64,000 nt of DNA from an uncultured Oscillospiraceae bacterium (GTDB taxonomy: Bacteria; Bacillota; Clostridia; Oscillospirales; Acutalibacteraceae), in contig UQWL01000004.1 in assembly GCA_900544715.1 (NCBI GenBank), positions 124,001 to 188,000 of the forward strand. Direction: 5' to 3'. Both the position numbers and the translations under genes were made by a program. Under the pieces are notes generated by a model. That model made no database searches. It saw only the letters and a list, made by a program, of their open reading frames with translations, and was not told where the DNA came from. Positions 50,717-61,600 of the stretch are shown in pieces. Positions within the stretch are counted from its first letter, which is position 1; each line of letters starts with the position of its first letter.

Positions 50717-52087
50717 TTAACGATCGGAAAGCGCAATATAGGGCCTGCGGGCCGCTACGTTGCGGTAGGCCGGGCGGATGATCTTCCCGGCGTTGATGAG
50801 CTCCTCAATGCGGTGCGCGCTCCAGCCCGCAATGCGGGAGATGGCGAAGATCGGCGTGTAAAGCTCCATCGGCAGATCAAGCATGCTGTAGACAAAGCCG
50901 CTGTAAAAATCGATATTCGCGCTGACGCCCTTATAGATTTTGCGCTCTTCGGCAATGATCTGCGGGGCAAGCTTCGCAACGGTGGAATAGAGCTCATATT
51001 CATCCGTGCGGCCCTTTTCCTCAGACAACCGCTCCACAAAGCCCTTAAAGATATTGGCGCGCGGGTCGGAAAGGGAATAAACCGCATGCCCCATTCCGTA
51101 AATCAAGCCGGCGCGGTCAAAGGCATCTTTGTGCAGAAGCTTTTTGAGGTATTCGGCCACCTCATCCTCATCTTTCCAATTTGCAATATTGCGCTTCATA
51201 TCCTCAAACATCTGGACAACCTTGATATTCGCACCGCCGTGCTTTGGCCCCTTGAGCGAGCCGAGGGAAGCGGCAATGGTGGAATAGGTGTCCGTCCCGG
51301 AGGAGGAGACGACATGCGTGGTGAAGGTGGAGTTGTTGCCTCCGCCGTGCTCCGCATGGAGCACAAGGGCAAGGTCGAGAATCTTGGCTTCCAGCTCCGT
51401 ATAGCTGCTGTCCGGGCGCAGGATGCGCAGGATGTTCTCCGCTGTGGAGAGCTCTGGCAGCGGGTTGTGGATGAAGAGGCTTTCGCCGTTGTGATAATAA
51501 TTATAGGCATGATAGCCGTAAACAGACAGCAGGGGGAAGGATGCAATCAATTGCAGGCACTGGCGCAGCACGTTATCAATGCTGATATCGTTTGCATTGT
51601 TGTCGTAAGAATAGAGCGTCAGCACGCTACGGGCGAGCGTGTTCATCATGTCGGAGCTCGGCGCCTTTAAAATCACATCGCGCACAAAGCTTGGGGGCAG
51701 CGAGCGGTAGCGGGCGAGCAACTGGGTAAATTCGTCAAGCTGATCCTTCGTCGGCAGATCGCCGAACAGCAATAGGTAAACGGTTTCTTCAAAGCCGAAG
51801 CGCTTTTCCTTCAAAAAGCCAGCTACAATATCCTCCACATTCACGCCGCGGTAAAACAGCTTCCCTTCACAGGAAACGGTCTGCCCGTCCACTTCCATGG
51901 AGGATTGAATTTCAGAAATTTCCGTAAGCCCTGTTAAAACGCCTTTGCCGTTTAAATCTCGCAGGCCGCGGTTGACCTGATATTTCGTATAAAGCGTAGG
52001 GTCGATTGCGTTTTTACTGACACACCGCTGGGCAAGCTCGTGGATCTGCGGCGTGATCTCCGAAAAGTCGATGTTGTTGGAATTCAT
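50717..52087 (-). CDS. gltA: citrate synthase (Si-type)
   Basis: 456 residues from ATG 52087 (MNSNNIDFSE); an in-frame ATG 5 codons upstream is possible, and GAAAGGATGG is badly spaced for both. Conserved blocks include EGKLFYRGVNVEDIV, LHAEHGGGNNSTF, KGPKHGGANIKVVQM and MGHAVYSLSDPRA, holding the catalytic histidines. It condenses oxaloacetate and acetyl-CoA, most likely feeding glutamate synthesis in this anaerobe. No aconitase or isocitrate dehydrogenase gene is adjacent. Confidence 0.95.
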   Translation of the reverse strand: MNSNNIDFSEITPQIHELAQRCVSKNAIDPTLYTKYQVNRGLRDLNGKGVLTGLTEISEIQSSMEVDGQTVSCEGKLFYRGVNVEDIVAGFLKEKRFGFEETVYLLLFGDLPTKDQLDEFTQLLARYRSLPPSFVRDVILKAPSSDMMNTLARSVLTLYSYDNNANDISIDNVLRQCLQLIASFPLLSVYGYHAYNYYHNGESLFIHNPLPELSTAENILRILRPDSSYTELEAKILDLALVLHAEHGGGNNSTFTTHVVSSSGTDTYSTIAASLGSLKGPKHGGANIKVVQMFEDMKRNIANWKDEDEVAEYLKKLLHKDAFDRAGLIYGMGHAVYSLSDPRANIFKGFVERLSEEKGRTDEYELYSTVAKLAPQIIAEERKIYKGVSANIDFYSGFVYSMLDLPMELYTPIFAISRIAGWSAHRIEELINAGKIIRPAYRNVAARRPYIALSDR

Positions 52088-52146
52088 TATGCGTATAACC
52101 ATCCTTTCCGTGGAGACTGAAAGGTTTGGGGGATTCAACGAATCCG

Positions 52147-52174
52147 GCTTCCGAAGATTTTTCCCGTCGGAAGC
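52147..52174 (-). other. leader hairpin before citrate synthase
   Basis: An 8-bp stem GCTTCCGA/TCGGAAGC in the transcribed leader, between promoter and start. It has no T-run, so it is not a terminator. Confidence 0.5.
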
Positions 52175-52215
52175 ATAAAAACCTTGCTCTCTCTTTTTGA
52201 AAAATATACTCTTAT

Positions 52216-52244
52216 ATCATACCTTTTTTTGGCCGGGATGTCCA
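52216..52244 (-). promoter_or_regulatory. promoter of the citrate synthase gene
   Basis: On the minus strand TGGACA (52244-52239), 17 bases, TATGAT (52221-52216). The stretch 52245-52400 between it and the sigG terminator shows no gene or clear motif. Confidence 0.6.
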
Positions 52245-52400
52245 GCTTTTTATCCGTCGAGCAGGAAGGAGCGGCGATAGATGGTTAGAATTTACGATGC
52301 AAAATGTGACTTCCAATAGGCGTGAAACAGTTACGCTCTATGGAAGATACACGTATCCCCAAGCGGCCATCAAATGAGAATTGCGTACGTTTTTACAGCA

Positions 52401-52427
52401 AAAAAGCCCCGCTCTGCGTGGCTTTTA
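52401..52427 (-). terminator. terminator after sigG
   Basis: On the minus strand AAAAGCC-A-CGC, loop AGA, GCG-G-GGC, then TTTTTT. Confidence 0.75.
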
Positions 52428-52521
52428 AGATACTATAGTGAATTTAAATGCAGTTTATTACGGGAATGGCAGGCCACTTCCGGTTGAAAAGGAGGCTCTT
52501 TTACCCGCTGACAGCAAGATA

Positions 52522-53295
52522 TCAACCCTCCTGGTTTTTGATCTGGCTGAGAGCTCCTTTTTCCAGCCGGGAAACCTGCGCCTGCGAAATGCCGATTTCC
52601 TTTGCAACCTCCATCTGCGTTTTGCCCTCCATAAAGCGCAGGTGGAGAATTTTTTTCTCCCTGGGGTTCAAATCGCTGATGGACTGGCGCAGGAGAATTT
52701 CATCTACCCAGCTGTCGTCGCTGTTCTGGTCGCCGATTTGATCCATGACGTAAATGGTGTCGCCGCCATCCGAATAAACGGGTTCATAGAGTGAAACCGG
52801 CTCCACAATTGACTCCATTGCAAGCACAACGGTCTCCTTGGGGAGATCCAGCTCCTTGGCGATCTCCTCAATGGTGGGGTCGCGCTGTAATTCATTGACG
52901 AGGCGCTCCTTTGCCTGCATGGCGTGGTAGGCCGTGTCGCGCATGGAGCGGCTCACGCGCACAGAGTTATTATCCCGCAGATAACGGCGGATTTCACCGA
53001 TAATCATGGGCACGGCGTAGGTGCTGAACCGCACGCCTTGATCCACATCAAAATTATCGATGGATTTAATCAGGCCGATGCAGCCCACTTGAAACAGGTC
53101 GTCCAGGTTTTCCCCCCGGTTGACAAAGCGCTGGATGACGCTGAGCACCAGGCGCAGATTTCCACTGATGAGCTCATCGCGCGCTTTCATATCGCCCTGC
53201 TTGATGCGGTGTAAAAGCTCCATTTTCTCCGATTCTTTTAAAACCTTCAGCTTTGCGGTGTTCACCCCGCAGATCTCAACCTTGTTGAATTGCAT
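52522..53295 (-). CDS. sigG: RNA polymerase sigma-G factor (late forespore)
   Basis: 257 residues from ATG 53295 (MQFNKVEICGVNTAKL). NKVEICGV is the sigma-G-specific N-terminus, and region 2 (NLRLVLSVIQRF, DDLFQVGCIGLIKSIDNFD, FSTYAVPMIIGEIRRYLRD) is nearly identical to B. subtilis SigG. Region 4 ends KTQMEVAKEIGISQAQVSRL. It drives late forespore genes. In B. subtilis sigG follows sigE; here its upstream neighbour is the divergent yabP operon, and a sigma-F-like promoter precedes it. Confidence 0.96.
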   Translation of the reverse strand: MQFNKVEICGVNTAKLKVLKESEKMELLHRIKQGDMKARDELISGNLRLVLSVIQRFVNRGENLDDLFQVGCIGLIKSIDNFDVDQGVRFSTYAVPMIIGEIRRYLRDNNSVRVSRSMRDTAYHAMQAKERLVNELQRDPTIEEIAKELDLPKETVVLAMESIVEPVSLYEPVYSDGGDTIYVMDQIGDQNSDDSWVDEILLRQSISDLNPREKKILHLRFMEGKTQMEVAKEIGISQAQVSRLEKGALSQIKNQEG

Positions 53296-53422
53296 GTTGT
53301 TTTCCCCCTCGCCGGTTCTGGTTTGCTTCTGCAAAGTATGTGCAGCAGAAACCGGCGCCCTGGCCCCGTTTTGCACGCCGTGTAGACGGCGGCTGTGCGG
53401 ATGCCTGCCGGCGCTTCCTTAA

Positions 53423-53452
53423 AATTATTACCAGTGGCTTCGATTTTCATGC
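53423..53452 (-). promoter_or_regulatory. sigma-F-type promoter candidate for sigG
   Basis: On the minus strand GCATG (53452-53448), 15 bases, GGTAATAATT (53432-53423). This fits the sigma-F pattern GYWTA / GGnnAnAHTR with one mismatch in each box. The leader would be about 120 bases. Confidence 0.5.
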
Positions 53453-53551
53453 GGGGGCTTGCAGATTTTGTTCTATGACCCGTTTGTACATGCATATCTA
53501 TGGTGCGAGGGGCTGAGAATGCCCTGCAATGGAAAAAAGGAGGTATTCATC

Positions 53552-53833
53552 ATGGCAGAAGAAAAAAAAGCGCCGGCCATGCCGCACAACCTGATTTTGG
53601 AGGACCGGCGGACGCTGACGGTATCCGGCGTGTCAGATGTGGATAGTTTTGATGAACAGACGGTAGTGGTTTTCACGGATATGGGGGAGCTTACGGTGCG
53701 CGGCACGGATCTGCACATCAACCGTCTGAGTGTGGAGGTGGGTGAATTGCTGATGGAGGGGCACATCAGCTCCCTGACCTATACGGATGAGCCGCAGAAG
53801 GGCGGCGGATTCTTCAGTAAGGTGTTCCGCTGA
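53552..53833 (+). CDS. yabP: YabP, sporulation protein
   Basis: 93 residues from ATG 53552 with AAGGAGG upstream; the longer frame is non-coding. HNLILEDRRTLTVSGVSDVD, SFDEQTVVVFTDMGELTVRG and LHINRLSVEVGELLMEGHIS give the YabP/YqfC fold. In B. subtilis YabP is made under sigma-E control and required for sporulation. First gene of yabP-yabQ-divIC-yabR. Confidence 0.93.
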   Translation: MAEEKKAPAMPHNLILEDRRTLTVSGVSDVDSFDEQTVVVFTDMGELTVRGTDLHINRLSVEVGELLMEGHISSLTYTDEPQKGGGFFSKVFR

Positions 53834-53834
53834 T

Positions 53835-54383
53835 ATGTATATGCTGACAATTGCCGACCAAACGCGCCTGTTTCTTCTGGCACTTGGGCTCGGTTTTCTG
53901 CTGGGTATTGTTTATGACCTGTTCCGCGTTGTCCGCATGGCGTTTACCATGCGGCGCGCTGGGGTTTTTATACAGGATGTTCTTTTTTTTCTCACCTGCG
54001 CCGCTGTGACCTTTGTCTTTCTGCTCGCCGTCAATCAGGGGGAGATCCGCGGATTTATCATCGCGGGGGAGGGCTTGGGCTTTCTGATCTATTATTTTTC
54101 CTTCGGCCTTTTGGCGGTGCGCGTGAGCAGCTTTCTGGTACATGCGGTTCACCGGATGTTTTATTTTATTTCCGTGCCGTTTCGCGCTCTTTTTCGCCTG
54201 CTGAAAAAGTTTTTTGGAAAAATAGGAATTTCTGTAAAGAAAACATCAAAAAAAATTGCAAAGAAATCAAAATTTAACTTGAAACATCATAAAACTTTAT
54301 TGTATAATCTTAGAAAGAACGGTGGAGCCAATCGGCAGCAAAAAAAGAAGCAAAAGCGAAAGGAGGGCGAGGATTCATCGTGA
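53835..54383 (+). CDS. yabQ: YabQ, spore cortex assembly membrane protein
   Basis: 182 residues from ATG 53835, one base after the yabP stop. Three or four hydrophobic segments (LFLLALGLGFLLGIVYDLFR is the family signature) are followed by a strongly basic tail (KKTSKKIAKKSKFNLKHHK, QKKKQKRK). YabQ is needed for cortex formation. The end of the gene overlaps the divIC GTG start. Confidence 0.92.
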   Translation: MYMLTIADQTRLFLLALGLGFLLGIVYDLFRVVRMAFTMRRAGVFIQDVLFFLTCAAVTFVFLLAVNQGEIRGFIIAGEGLGFLIYYFSFGLLAVRVSSFLVHAVHRMFYFISVPFRALFRLLKKFFGKIGISVKKTSKKIAKKSKFNLKHHKTLLYNLRKNGGANRQQKKKQKRKEGEDSS

Positions 54384-54673
54384 AGAAAAAAAAGAAGCGT
54401 AGGAACAGTGTGATTCTCGTCCTGTTGCTTTTCGCGGTTGCGGGAACGTTTGCTGTGCGCTTGGTTCAGCTGCAGATTGGGATCCGGGAGCAGCAACAGG
54501 CGTTGAATAATCTGCAGGTTGCCTATGAGCAGCAGCAGGAGGATAACAACGTTTTGCGCAAGAAGCTGGACAACGCGGATGAAGCGCAGTATATTGAGCG
54601 GGTCGCGCGCGACAGCTTAGGCCTGATTAAGCCTGGTGAGAAGGTCTATGTGGATGCATCCCCGGGCGATTAA
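54380..54673 (+). CDS. divIC: DivIC/FtsB-like septum protein
   Basis: 97 residues, GTG start overlapping the yabQ stop. A basic N-terminus (MKKKKKRRN), one transmembrane helix (about 10-27) and a coiled coil (IGIREQQQALNNLQVAYEQQ) followed by EAQYIERVARDSLGLIKPGE match DivIC. It forms the divisome subcomplex with FtsL and DivIB. The position after yabQ is conserved across spore formers. Confidence 0.92.
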   Translation: MKKKKKRRNSVILVLLLFAVAGTFAVRLVQLQIGIREQQQALNNLQVAYEQQQEDNNVLRKKLDNADEAQYIERVARDSLGLIKPGEKVYVDASPGD

Positions 54674-54721
54674 TCCATTTCTTGGGTTGTGAAAGAGATT
54701 AAGGAGGCTTGTGTTTTTTTT

Positions 54722-55192
54722 ATGCAAGTAGAGGTTGGAGCAATAGTTGAGGGAAAAGTTACGGGCTTGACGAATTTCGGCGCCTTTGTCAGCCTGCCGG
54801 ATGGCAAAACGGGCATGGTGCATATCTCAGAGGTCGCGCCGACCTATGTGAAAGAAATTCGTGATTATCTGACGGAAAATCAAGAAGTCAAGGTCAAGGT
54901 TTTGAGCGTGGGCGACGATGGGCGCGTCAGCCTGTCGATCAAGCGCGCCATGGAGCCGGAGCAGCAGCGGCCCCCTCAGCGGCAGCAGCGGCCGGGTGGC
55001 GGGCATCAGCGCCGTTCCTCCCCGCCGGTGTGGCAGGGTTCTAAGCCTGTGCAAACGGAAAACCTCTCCTTTGAGGATATGATGGCGCGTTTTAAGCAGG
55101 TGAGCGATGAGAAGATCACGGATCTCAAGCGCTCCTCTGAAAGCAAGCATGGCGGCGGGTTTTCACGGCGCGGCAACGGTTCTGGCCGCTGA
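54722..55192 (+). CDS. yabR: S1 RNA-binding domain protein, YabR-like
   Basis: 156 residues from ATG 54722, with AAGGAGG upstream. The S1 domain covers about 1-70 (VGAIVEGKVTGLTNFGAFVS, GKTGMVHISEVA, VKVKVLSVGDDGRVSLSIKR). The rest is a low-complexity Gln/Arg/Pro/Gly tail that looks disordered and RNA-binding. It corresponds to B. subtilis yabR in sequence and position. Precise function is unknown. Confidence 0.9.
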   Translation: MQVEVGAIVEGKVTGLTNFGAFVSLPDGKTGMVHISEVAPTYVKEIRDYLTENQEVKVKVLSVGDDGRVSLSIKRAMEPEQQRPPQRQQRPGGGHQRRSSPPVWQGSKPVQTENLSFEDMMARFKQVSDEKITDLKRSSESKHGGGFSRRGNGSGR

Positions 55193-55487
55193 TATTTTTA
55201 TACCTGCAAAGCGGTGTGCTGCTTTTGGGGCGGACAGGCCTTTCCATGCCGGGGAGGGGCTGTTGTAAAACGTGCCCCACGGTAGTGAAACGTAACATGA
55301 TGTGAGTTCGGGTGAATGGGCAGGCTTAGATTTGCCTGTGTGTCTGAGCCCGAAAAGTGCCTCAGAGAGGCAGAAACGGCTTTTTCGAAGGGGCCGTTGC
55401 AAAATGCAAAACATTTTGCAACGGCCCCTTTTGGATGTCATTAGGGCATCCACCCACCCTATGAAGAGAAAGGAAGTTTATCCCCTG
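55193..55487. other. intergenic region rich in hairpins before the MATE gene
   Basis: Besides the large hairpin at 55388, there are GGGGC...GCCCC around 55256-55280, GCAGGC...GCCTG with TTCGGG...CCCGAA closing around 55312-55358, and TGCCTC-AGA-GAGGCA at 55369-55383. No gene was recognised. Confidence 0.4.
55388..55434 (+). terminator. 19-bp stem terminator-like hairpin
   Basis: AAGGGGCCGTTGCAAAATG (55388-55406) pairs perfectly with 55412-55430, loop CAAAA, followed by only TTTT-type sequence split across the arm. It may terminate the yabP operon, or be a member of a recurrent hairpin family. Confidence 0.7.
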
Positions 55488-56860
55488 TGGAGCAGATCGA
55501 ACAGCGCAATAAAATGGCTACGAAGCCCGTATTTCCCCTGCTGATGTCTATGGCCTTCCCGCCGATGCTTTCCATGCTGGTGCAGTCGATGTACAATATT
55601 GTGGACAGCATGTTTGTGGCGCGATTCAGCCAGGATGCTCTGACGGCCGTGTCTCTTGCCTTCCCGCTGCAAAACCTTGTGCTGGCGGTAGCGGTTGGCG
55701 CGGGGGTGGGCGTGAATTCTTATATTTCGCGCAAGCTTGGCGCACGGGATCAGGATGCGGCAAACGCGGCGGTGACCCACGGCTTTTTGCTATCCTTTGC
55801 CCATGCGGCTTTCTTTATAATCTTCGGCCTGGTTGCCATCAAGCCGTTTTTCCGGCTGTTTACGGATTCCGCCGAAATTTTCAGCCTCGCGTGCGATTAT
55901 AGTTATATCGTTGTGCTCGGCGCGTTCGCACAGCTGTTTCACATCATGGTGGAAAAACTGCTTCAGGCGACAGGGCGCATGCTGGCCCCCATGTTGCTTC
56001 AGGCGATCGGCGCGATTGCCAATATCATCTTAGACCCGATCCTGATCTTTGGCCTGTTCGGCGCGCCGCGAATGGGCGTGCGCGGCGCGGCAATCGCCAC
56101 GCTGCTGGGGCAGATGCTTTCGATGACGCTTTCGCTGCTGGTGTTTTTCCTGCGGGATCAGGATGTGCGCGTGGATCTGAAAAAATTCAAGCCGGATTTG
56201 CATGCCGTCGCTCAGATCTATGCGGTGGGCGTGCCGACCATGCTGATGAACGCGCTTGGCTCTGTGCTGGTAACGTTGCTTAATTCAATCCTGATCCGTT
56301 TTTCAGAGCTGGCGGTATCCGTGTTCGGCGTGTATTTCAAATTGCAGACCTTTGTGTTTATGCCGGTCAGCGGCCTGACGCAGGGCGCTTTGCCCATCAT
56401 GGGCTACAACTACGGCGCGCAGAACCGAAAGCGCCTGCTTGCAACCCTGCGCTGCGCCGTGCTGGTAGCGGTGGGGATTATGGCGGCGGGGAATCTGCTC
56501 TTTGCCCTGGCGCCAGACAAGCTTCTTTTGCTCTTCGACGCCTCGCCGGACATGCTCGGCATCGGCGTGCCTGCGCTGCGCATCATCAGTTGCAGCTATG
56601 TTTTCGCTGCGATCGGGCTGATCTTTTCCAATCTTTTTCAGGCGGTCGGCAAAGGCACCTACAGCCTGACCGTGTTTTTAATGCGGCAATTGATCGTCGT
56701 CGTGCCGCTGGCCTTTCTGCTCTCGCGGACAATGGGCCTCAACGGCATCTGGGTAGCATTCCCTATTGCGGAGGCGGCGGGCGCGGTTGCAGCGGTGGTG
56801 TTTTTTCTCTTTTTCCGCCGGAAGGACGCTATTTTCCATCAGCCGCCTGTGCAAAAATAA
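55487..56860 (+). CDS. MATE-family multidrug/Na+ antiporter
   Basis: 457 residues with a GTG start at 55487 preceded by AAAGGAAG; an ATG at 55514 is the alternative. Twelve hydrophobic segments are likely. The MATE hallmarks MSMAFPPMLSMLVQSMYNIV, DSMFVARFSQDALTAVSLAF and its C-lobe counterpart (QGALPIMGYNYGAQNRKRL) are clear. It exports cationic compounds in exchange for Na+ or H+. Its ligand cannot be predicted. Confidence 0.92.
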   Translation: MEQIEQRNKMATKPVFPLLMSMAFPPMLSMLVQSMYNIVDSMFVARFSQDALTAVSLAFPLQNLVLAVAVGAGVGVNSYISRKLGARDQDAANAAVTHGFLLSFAHAAFFIIFGLVAIKPFFRLFTDSAEIFSLACDYSYIVVLGAFAQLFHIMVEKLLQATGRMLAPMLLQAIGAIANIILDPILIFGLFGAPRMGVRGAAIATLLGQMLSMTLSLLVFFLRDQDVRVDLKKFKPDLHAVAQIYAVGVPTMLMNALGSVLVTLLNSILIRFSELAVSVFGVYFKLQTFVFMPVSGLTQGALPIMGYNYGAQNRKRLLATLRCAVLVAVGIMAAGNLLFALAPDKLLLLFDASPDMLGIGVPALRIISCSYVFAAIGLIFSNLFQAVGKGTYSLTVFLMRQLIVVVPLAFLLSRTMGLNGIWVAFPIAEAAGAVAAVVFFLFFRRKDAIFHQPPVQK

Positions 56861-56988
56861 GGGCGGGAAACCAGGTGCGGTAATTTTGATTCGTACTTTG
56901 CAGATTTGCAGGAAAATATTTTAAAAACAGCCGGCTGCGCGTTCCGCTCTTTTCTCACACATAATAGAGGCGGAAAGGATGTGCAGCC

Positions 56989-59272
<2,284 letters not shown>

Positions 59273-59358
59273 AAAACGGAGAAACGGCAGTTGTTTTTCC
59301 TCCCATCTGCTGTTATAATAAAATAAAGATAGAAGAATGGTAACGGGAGGCACAAGCC

Positions 59359-60231
59359 ATGGGAGAGGAAGCCCAGTTCCGCAATGCCGCATTGGGCGGG
59401 TTCAATAAAGAGGATGTTTTGCGCTATATTGAAATGATGAAGCAGTCGGCGCTGGAGACGAATATGAAGCTTGATCAAACGACCCGGCAGCTTCAGGATG
59501 CGCAGCGGCGTGTTCAGGTGCTAGAGGGGCAGCTCAGGCAAAAAACGGAGGAGGCCTCTCGTCTGGCGGTGGATAGCCAGGCCCATCAAGCGCGGTTGCA
59601 GCAGGCGGAAGAGCAGGTGCGGCAGCTGAACGCCCGCCTGTCCAGCTATGATGCGGATAAATCCAAGCTGCAAGCGGTGGAAACACAGATCGGTTCGCTC
59701 ATGGTCAGCGCGCATATGTATTCCAACCGGATCATCTCCCAGGCCAAGCAGGAGGCGGAGCGCATCACGCAGCAGGCCTCCATGGCGATCGACCAGGCCA
59801 CGAACCACATCAATATCCTCTCAGTGGATGCCGAATCCGCGCAGGGGAGGTATCAAAGCCTGTTCAATGAGGTATCGGCCAAGATTCAGGCGCTTTCTTC
59901 CTCCCTGCAGGAGGCAGGCGAGCAGCTGCAAGCGAACATTCGCCATAACGTAGCAGAAGCAGAGCAGGCCTTGCGGGCGGAAGCGCTGCTGCCGGAAGAT
60001 GCGCCTGCCAGTGATCCGCCGGTGAGCGATCCCGTACGGCCGGAAGGGGCCGTGGAGCCAGGGCCGGAAATGCAGGCGGAAGCCGTGCCGCAGGGAGGCT
60101 CTCAGGTGCCTTCTCATGTGGAGGACAAGCCTGTTTCCCCACAGCCGGGCCAGCCTATGCCGGGTAGCGGGCTGGATTACAGCCGGTTTATCGATGTGAT
60201 TTCCAATGACGGCATGTTTTCGGAAGAATAA
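59359..60231 (+). CDS. DivIVA-like coiled-coil protein
   Basis: 290 residues. The N-terminus FRNAALGGFNKEDVLRYIEM resembles the DivIVA-type membrane-binding start. Residues about 30-110 form a long coiled coil, a second helical block covers about 115-205 (ISQAKQEAERITQQASMAID), and the C-terminal third is Pro/Glu-rich and disordered before a conserved-looking end (LDYSRFIDVISNDGMFSEE). It is likely a scaffold at the cell pole or division site. The label is by resemblance only. Confidence 0.65.
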   Translation: MGEEAQFRNAALGGFNKEDVLRYIEMMKQSALETNMKLDQTTRQLQDAQRRVQVLEGQLRQKTEEASRLAVDSQAHQARLQQAEEQVRQLNARLSSYDADKSKLQAVETQIGSLMVSAHMYSNRIISQAKQEAERITQQASMAIDQATNHINILSVDAESAQGRYQSLFNEVSAKIQALSSSLQEAGEQLQANIRHNVAEAEQALRAEALLPEDAPASDPPVSDPVRPEGAVEPGPEMQAEAVPQGGSQVPSHVEDKPVSPQPGQPMPGSGLDYSRFIDVISNDGMFSEE

Positions 60232-60260
60232 GAGAGATTGATACATAGAGGTGTCACAGG

Positions 60261-60791
60261 ATGGCAGTCTATCATCTGGATTGTGCGCAGCTGAAAAAAG
60301 AAGCGCCCAACCTGCGCGCGGGCGACCGTGTTTTGCTTTCCGGCACGGCCTATACCGCAAGGGACGCGGCGCATCAGCGGATTGCGCAGGCGCTTGAGGC
60401 GGGGGAGCCATTGCCCTTTCTGCTTGAGGGGGCGGTGGTCTATTACGCCGGGCCCACGCCGGCTCCGGCCCGTTTACCGATCGGGAGCTGCGGGCCGACG
60501 ACCTCCGGCCGGATGGATGTTTATACCCCCGATTTGCTGGATCGCGGGCTTGCCGCCATGATCGGCAAAGGGGAGCGCAGCCGGTCCGTGTGTGAAGCGA
60601 TTCGCAGAAACGGGGCCGTATATCTCTGCGCGGTTGGCGGCGCGGGCGCATTGGCGGCAAAGTGCATCGATTCCTGCGAGGTGATCGCCTATGAGGATTT
60701 GGGATGCGAATCGGTCAAAAAGCTGCATCTCAAAGAGTTTCCGCTGACCGTGGCGATCGACTGCATAGGCGGAAACCTCTTTGACCGCTGA
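60261..60791 (+). CDS. class I fumarase/tartrate dehydratase beta subunit, without an adjacent alpha subunit
   Basis: 176 residues, matching the C-terminal (beta) half of class I Fe-S fumarases: GDRVLLSGTAYTARDAAHQR, GPTTSGRMDVYTP and AVGGAGALAAKCI. The beta subunit completes the active site but carries no cluster; the Fe-S alpha subunit should be encoded next door and is not in the window. It is 29 bases after the DivIVA-like gene and upstream of a sirtuin gene. The alpha partner is either elsewhere or absent. Confidence 0.88.
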   Translation: MAVYHLDCAQLKKEAPNLRAGDRVLLSGTAYTARDAAHQRIAQALEAGEPLPFLLEGAVVYYAGPTPAPARLPIGSCGPTTSGRMDVYTPDLLDRGLAAMIGKGERSRSVCEAIRRNGAVYLCAVGGAGALAAKCIDSCEVIAYEDLGCESVKKLHLKEFPLTVAIDCIGGNLFDR

Positions 60792-60849
60792 CACGATAAA
60801 AAAATTGGCCGCCCGGGCAGGGCGGCTTTTTCCGTGGGAGGGCATTGTG

Positions 60850-61566
60850 ATGGATCAAAAGATCAAGCTGTTAGCAGATTGGGTGCGGGAGAGCGGCAGC
60901 ATTGTCTTTTTTGGCGGCGCGGGCGTATCCACGGAGAGCGGGATTCCAGATTTCCGCAGTACGGACGGGCTCTACCGCCAGCAATATGATTACCCGCCGG
61001 AGGAGATTTTGAGCCATACCTTCTTTATGAAACGGCCGGAGGAATTTTTTCAGTTTTACCGCGCTAAAATGCTTTGCCTGACCGCGAAACCCAACGCGGC
61101 GCACCGCAAGCTTGCCCAGTGGGAGCGGGAGGGGAAGCTGAAGGCCGTTGTCACCCAGAATATCGACAGGCTGCACCAGGCGGCAGGCAGCAAGCAGGTT
61201 TATGAGCTGCATGGAAGCGTTTTGCGCAACACCTGCATGCGCTGTGGCAAGTTTTATGAGGTGGAGGCAATTCAGGAAAGCGACGGCATTCCACGCTGCG
61301 TGTGCGGCGGGATCATCAAGCCGGATGTTGTGCTCTATGAGGAAGGGCTGGATCAGCGGACGGTGGAGGGCGCTGTCCGTGCCATTGCCAACGCCGACCT
61401 TTTGATCGTGGGCGGAACCTCGCTCGCGGTTTACCCCGCTGCGGGGCTGGTGAATTACTACGCCGGGAACCGGCTGGTGCTCATCAACCGGGATCAAACG
61501 CCGCTTGATGGGCGCGCCGATCTGGTGCTGCATGGGAGGATCGGTGAAATTTTAGGGCAGGTTTAA
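60850..61566 (+). CDS. cobB: SIR2-family NAD+-dependent protein deacylase
   Basis: 238 residues from ATG 60850; GGGAGGGC lies 8 bases upstream. FFGGAGVSTESGIPDFRS is the NAD-binding GAGxS...GIPDFR motif; TQNIDRLH precedes the catalytic His121 (YELHGS). Four zinc cysteines at 129, 132, 150 and 152 are in place (CMRC, CVCG). GGTSLAVYPAAGLV is the sirtuin SxxVxPA-type motif. It removes acyl groups from lysines. Confidence 0.95.
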   Translation: MDQKIKLLADWVRESGSIVFFGGAGVSTESGIPDFRSTDGLYRQQYDYPPEEILSHTFFMKRPEEFFQFYRAKMLCLTAKPNAAHRKLAQWEREGKLKAVVTQNIDRLHQAAGSKQVYELHGSVLRNTCMRCGKFYEVEAIQESDGIPRCVCGGIIKPDVVLYEEGLDQRTVEGAVRAIANADLLIVGGTSLAVYPAAGLVNYYAGNRLVLINRDQTPLDGRADLVLHGRIGEILGQV

Positions 61567-61600
61567 CCGGCTGGCTCGTGGAAAGGATTGGACTGAAATC

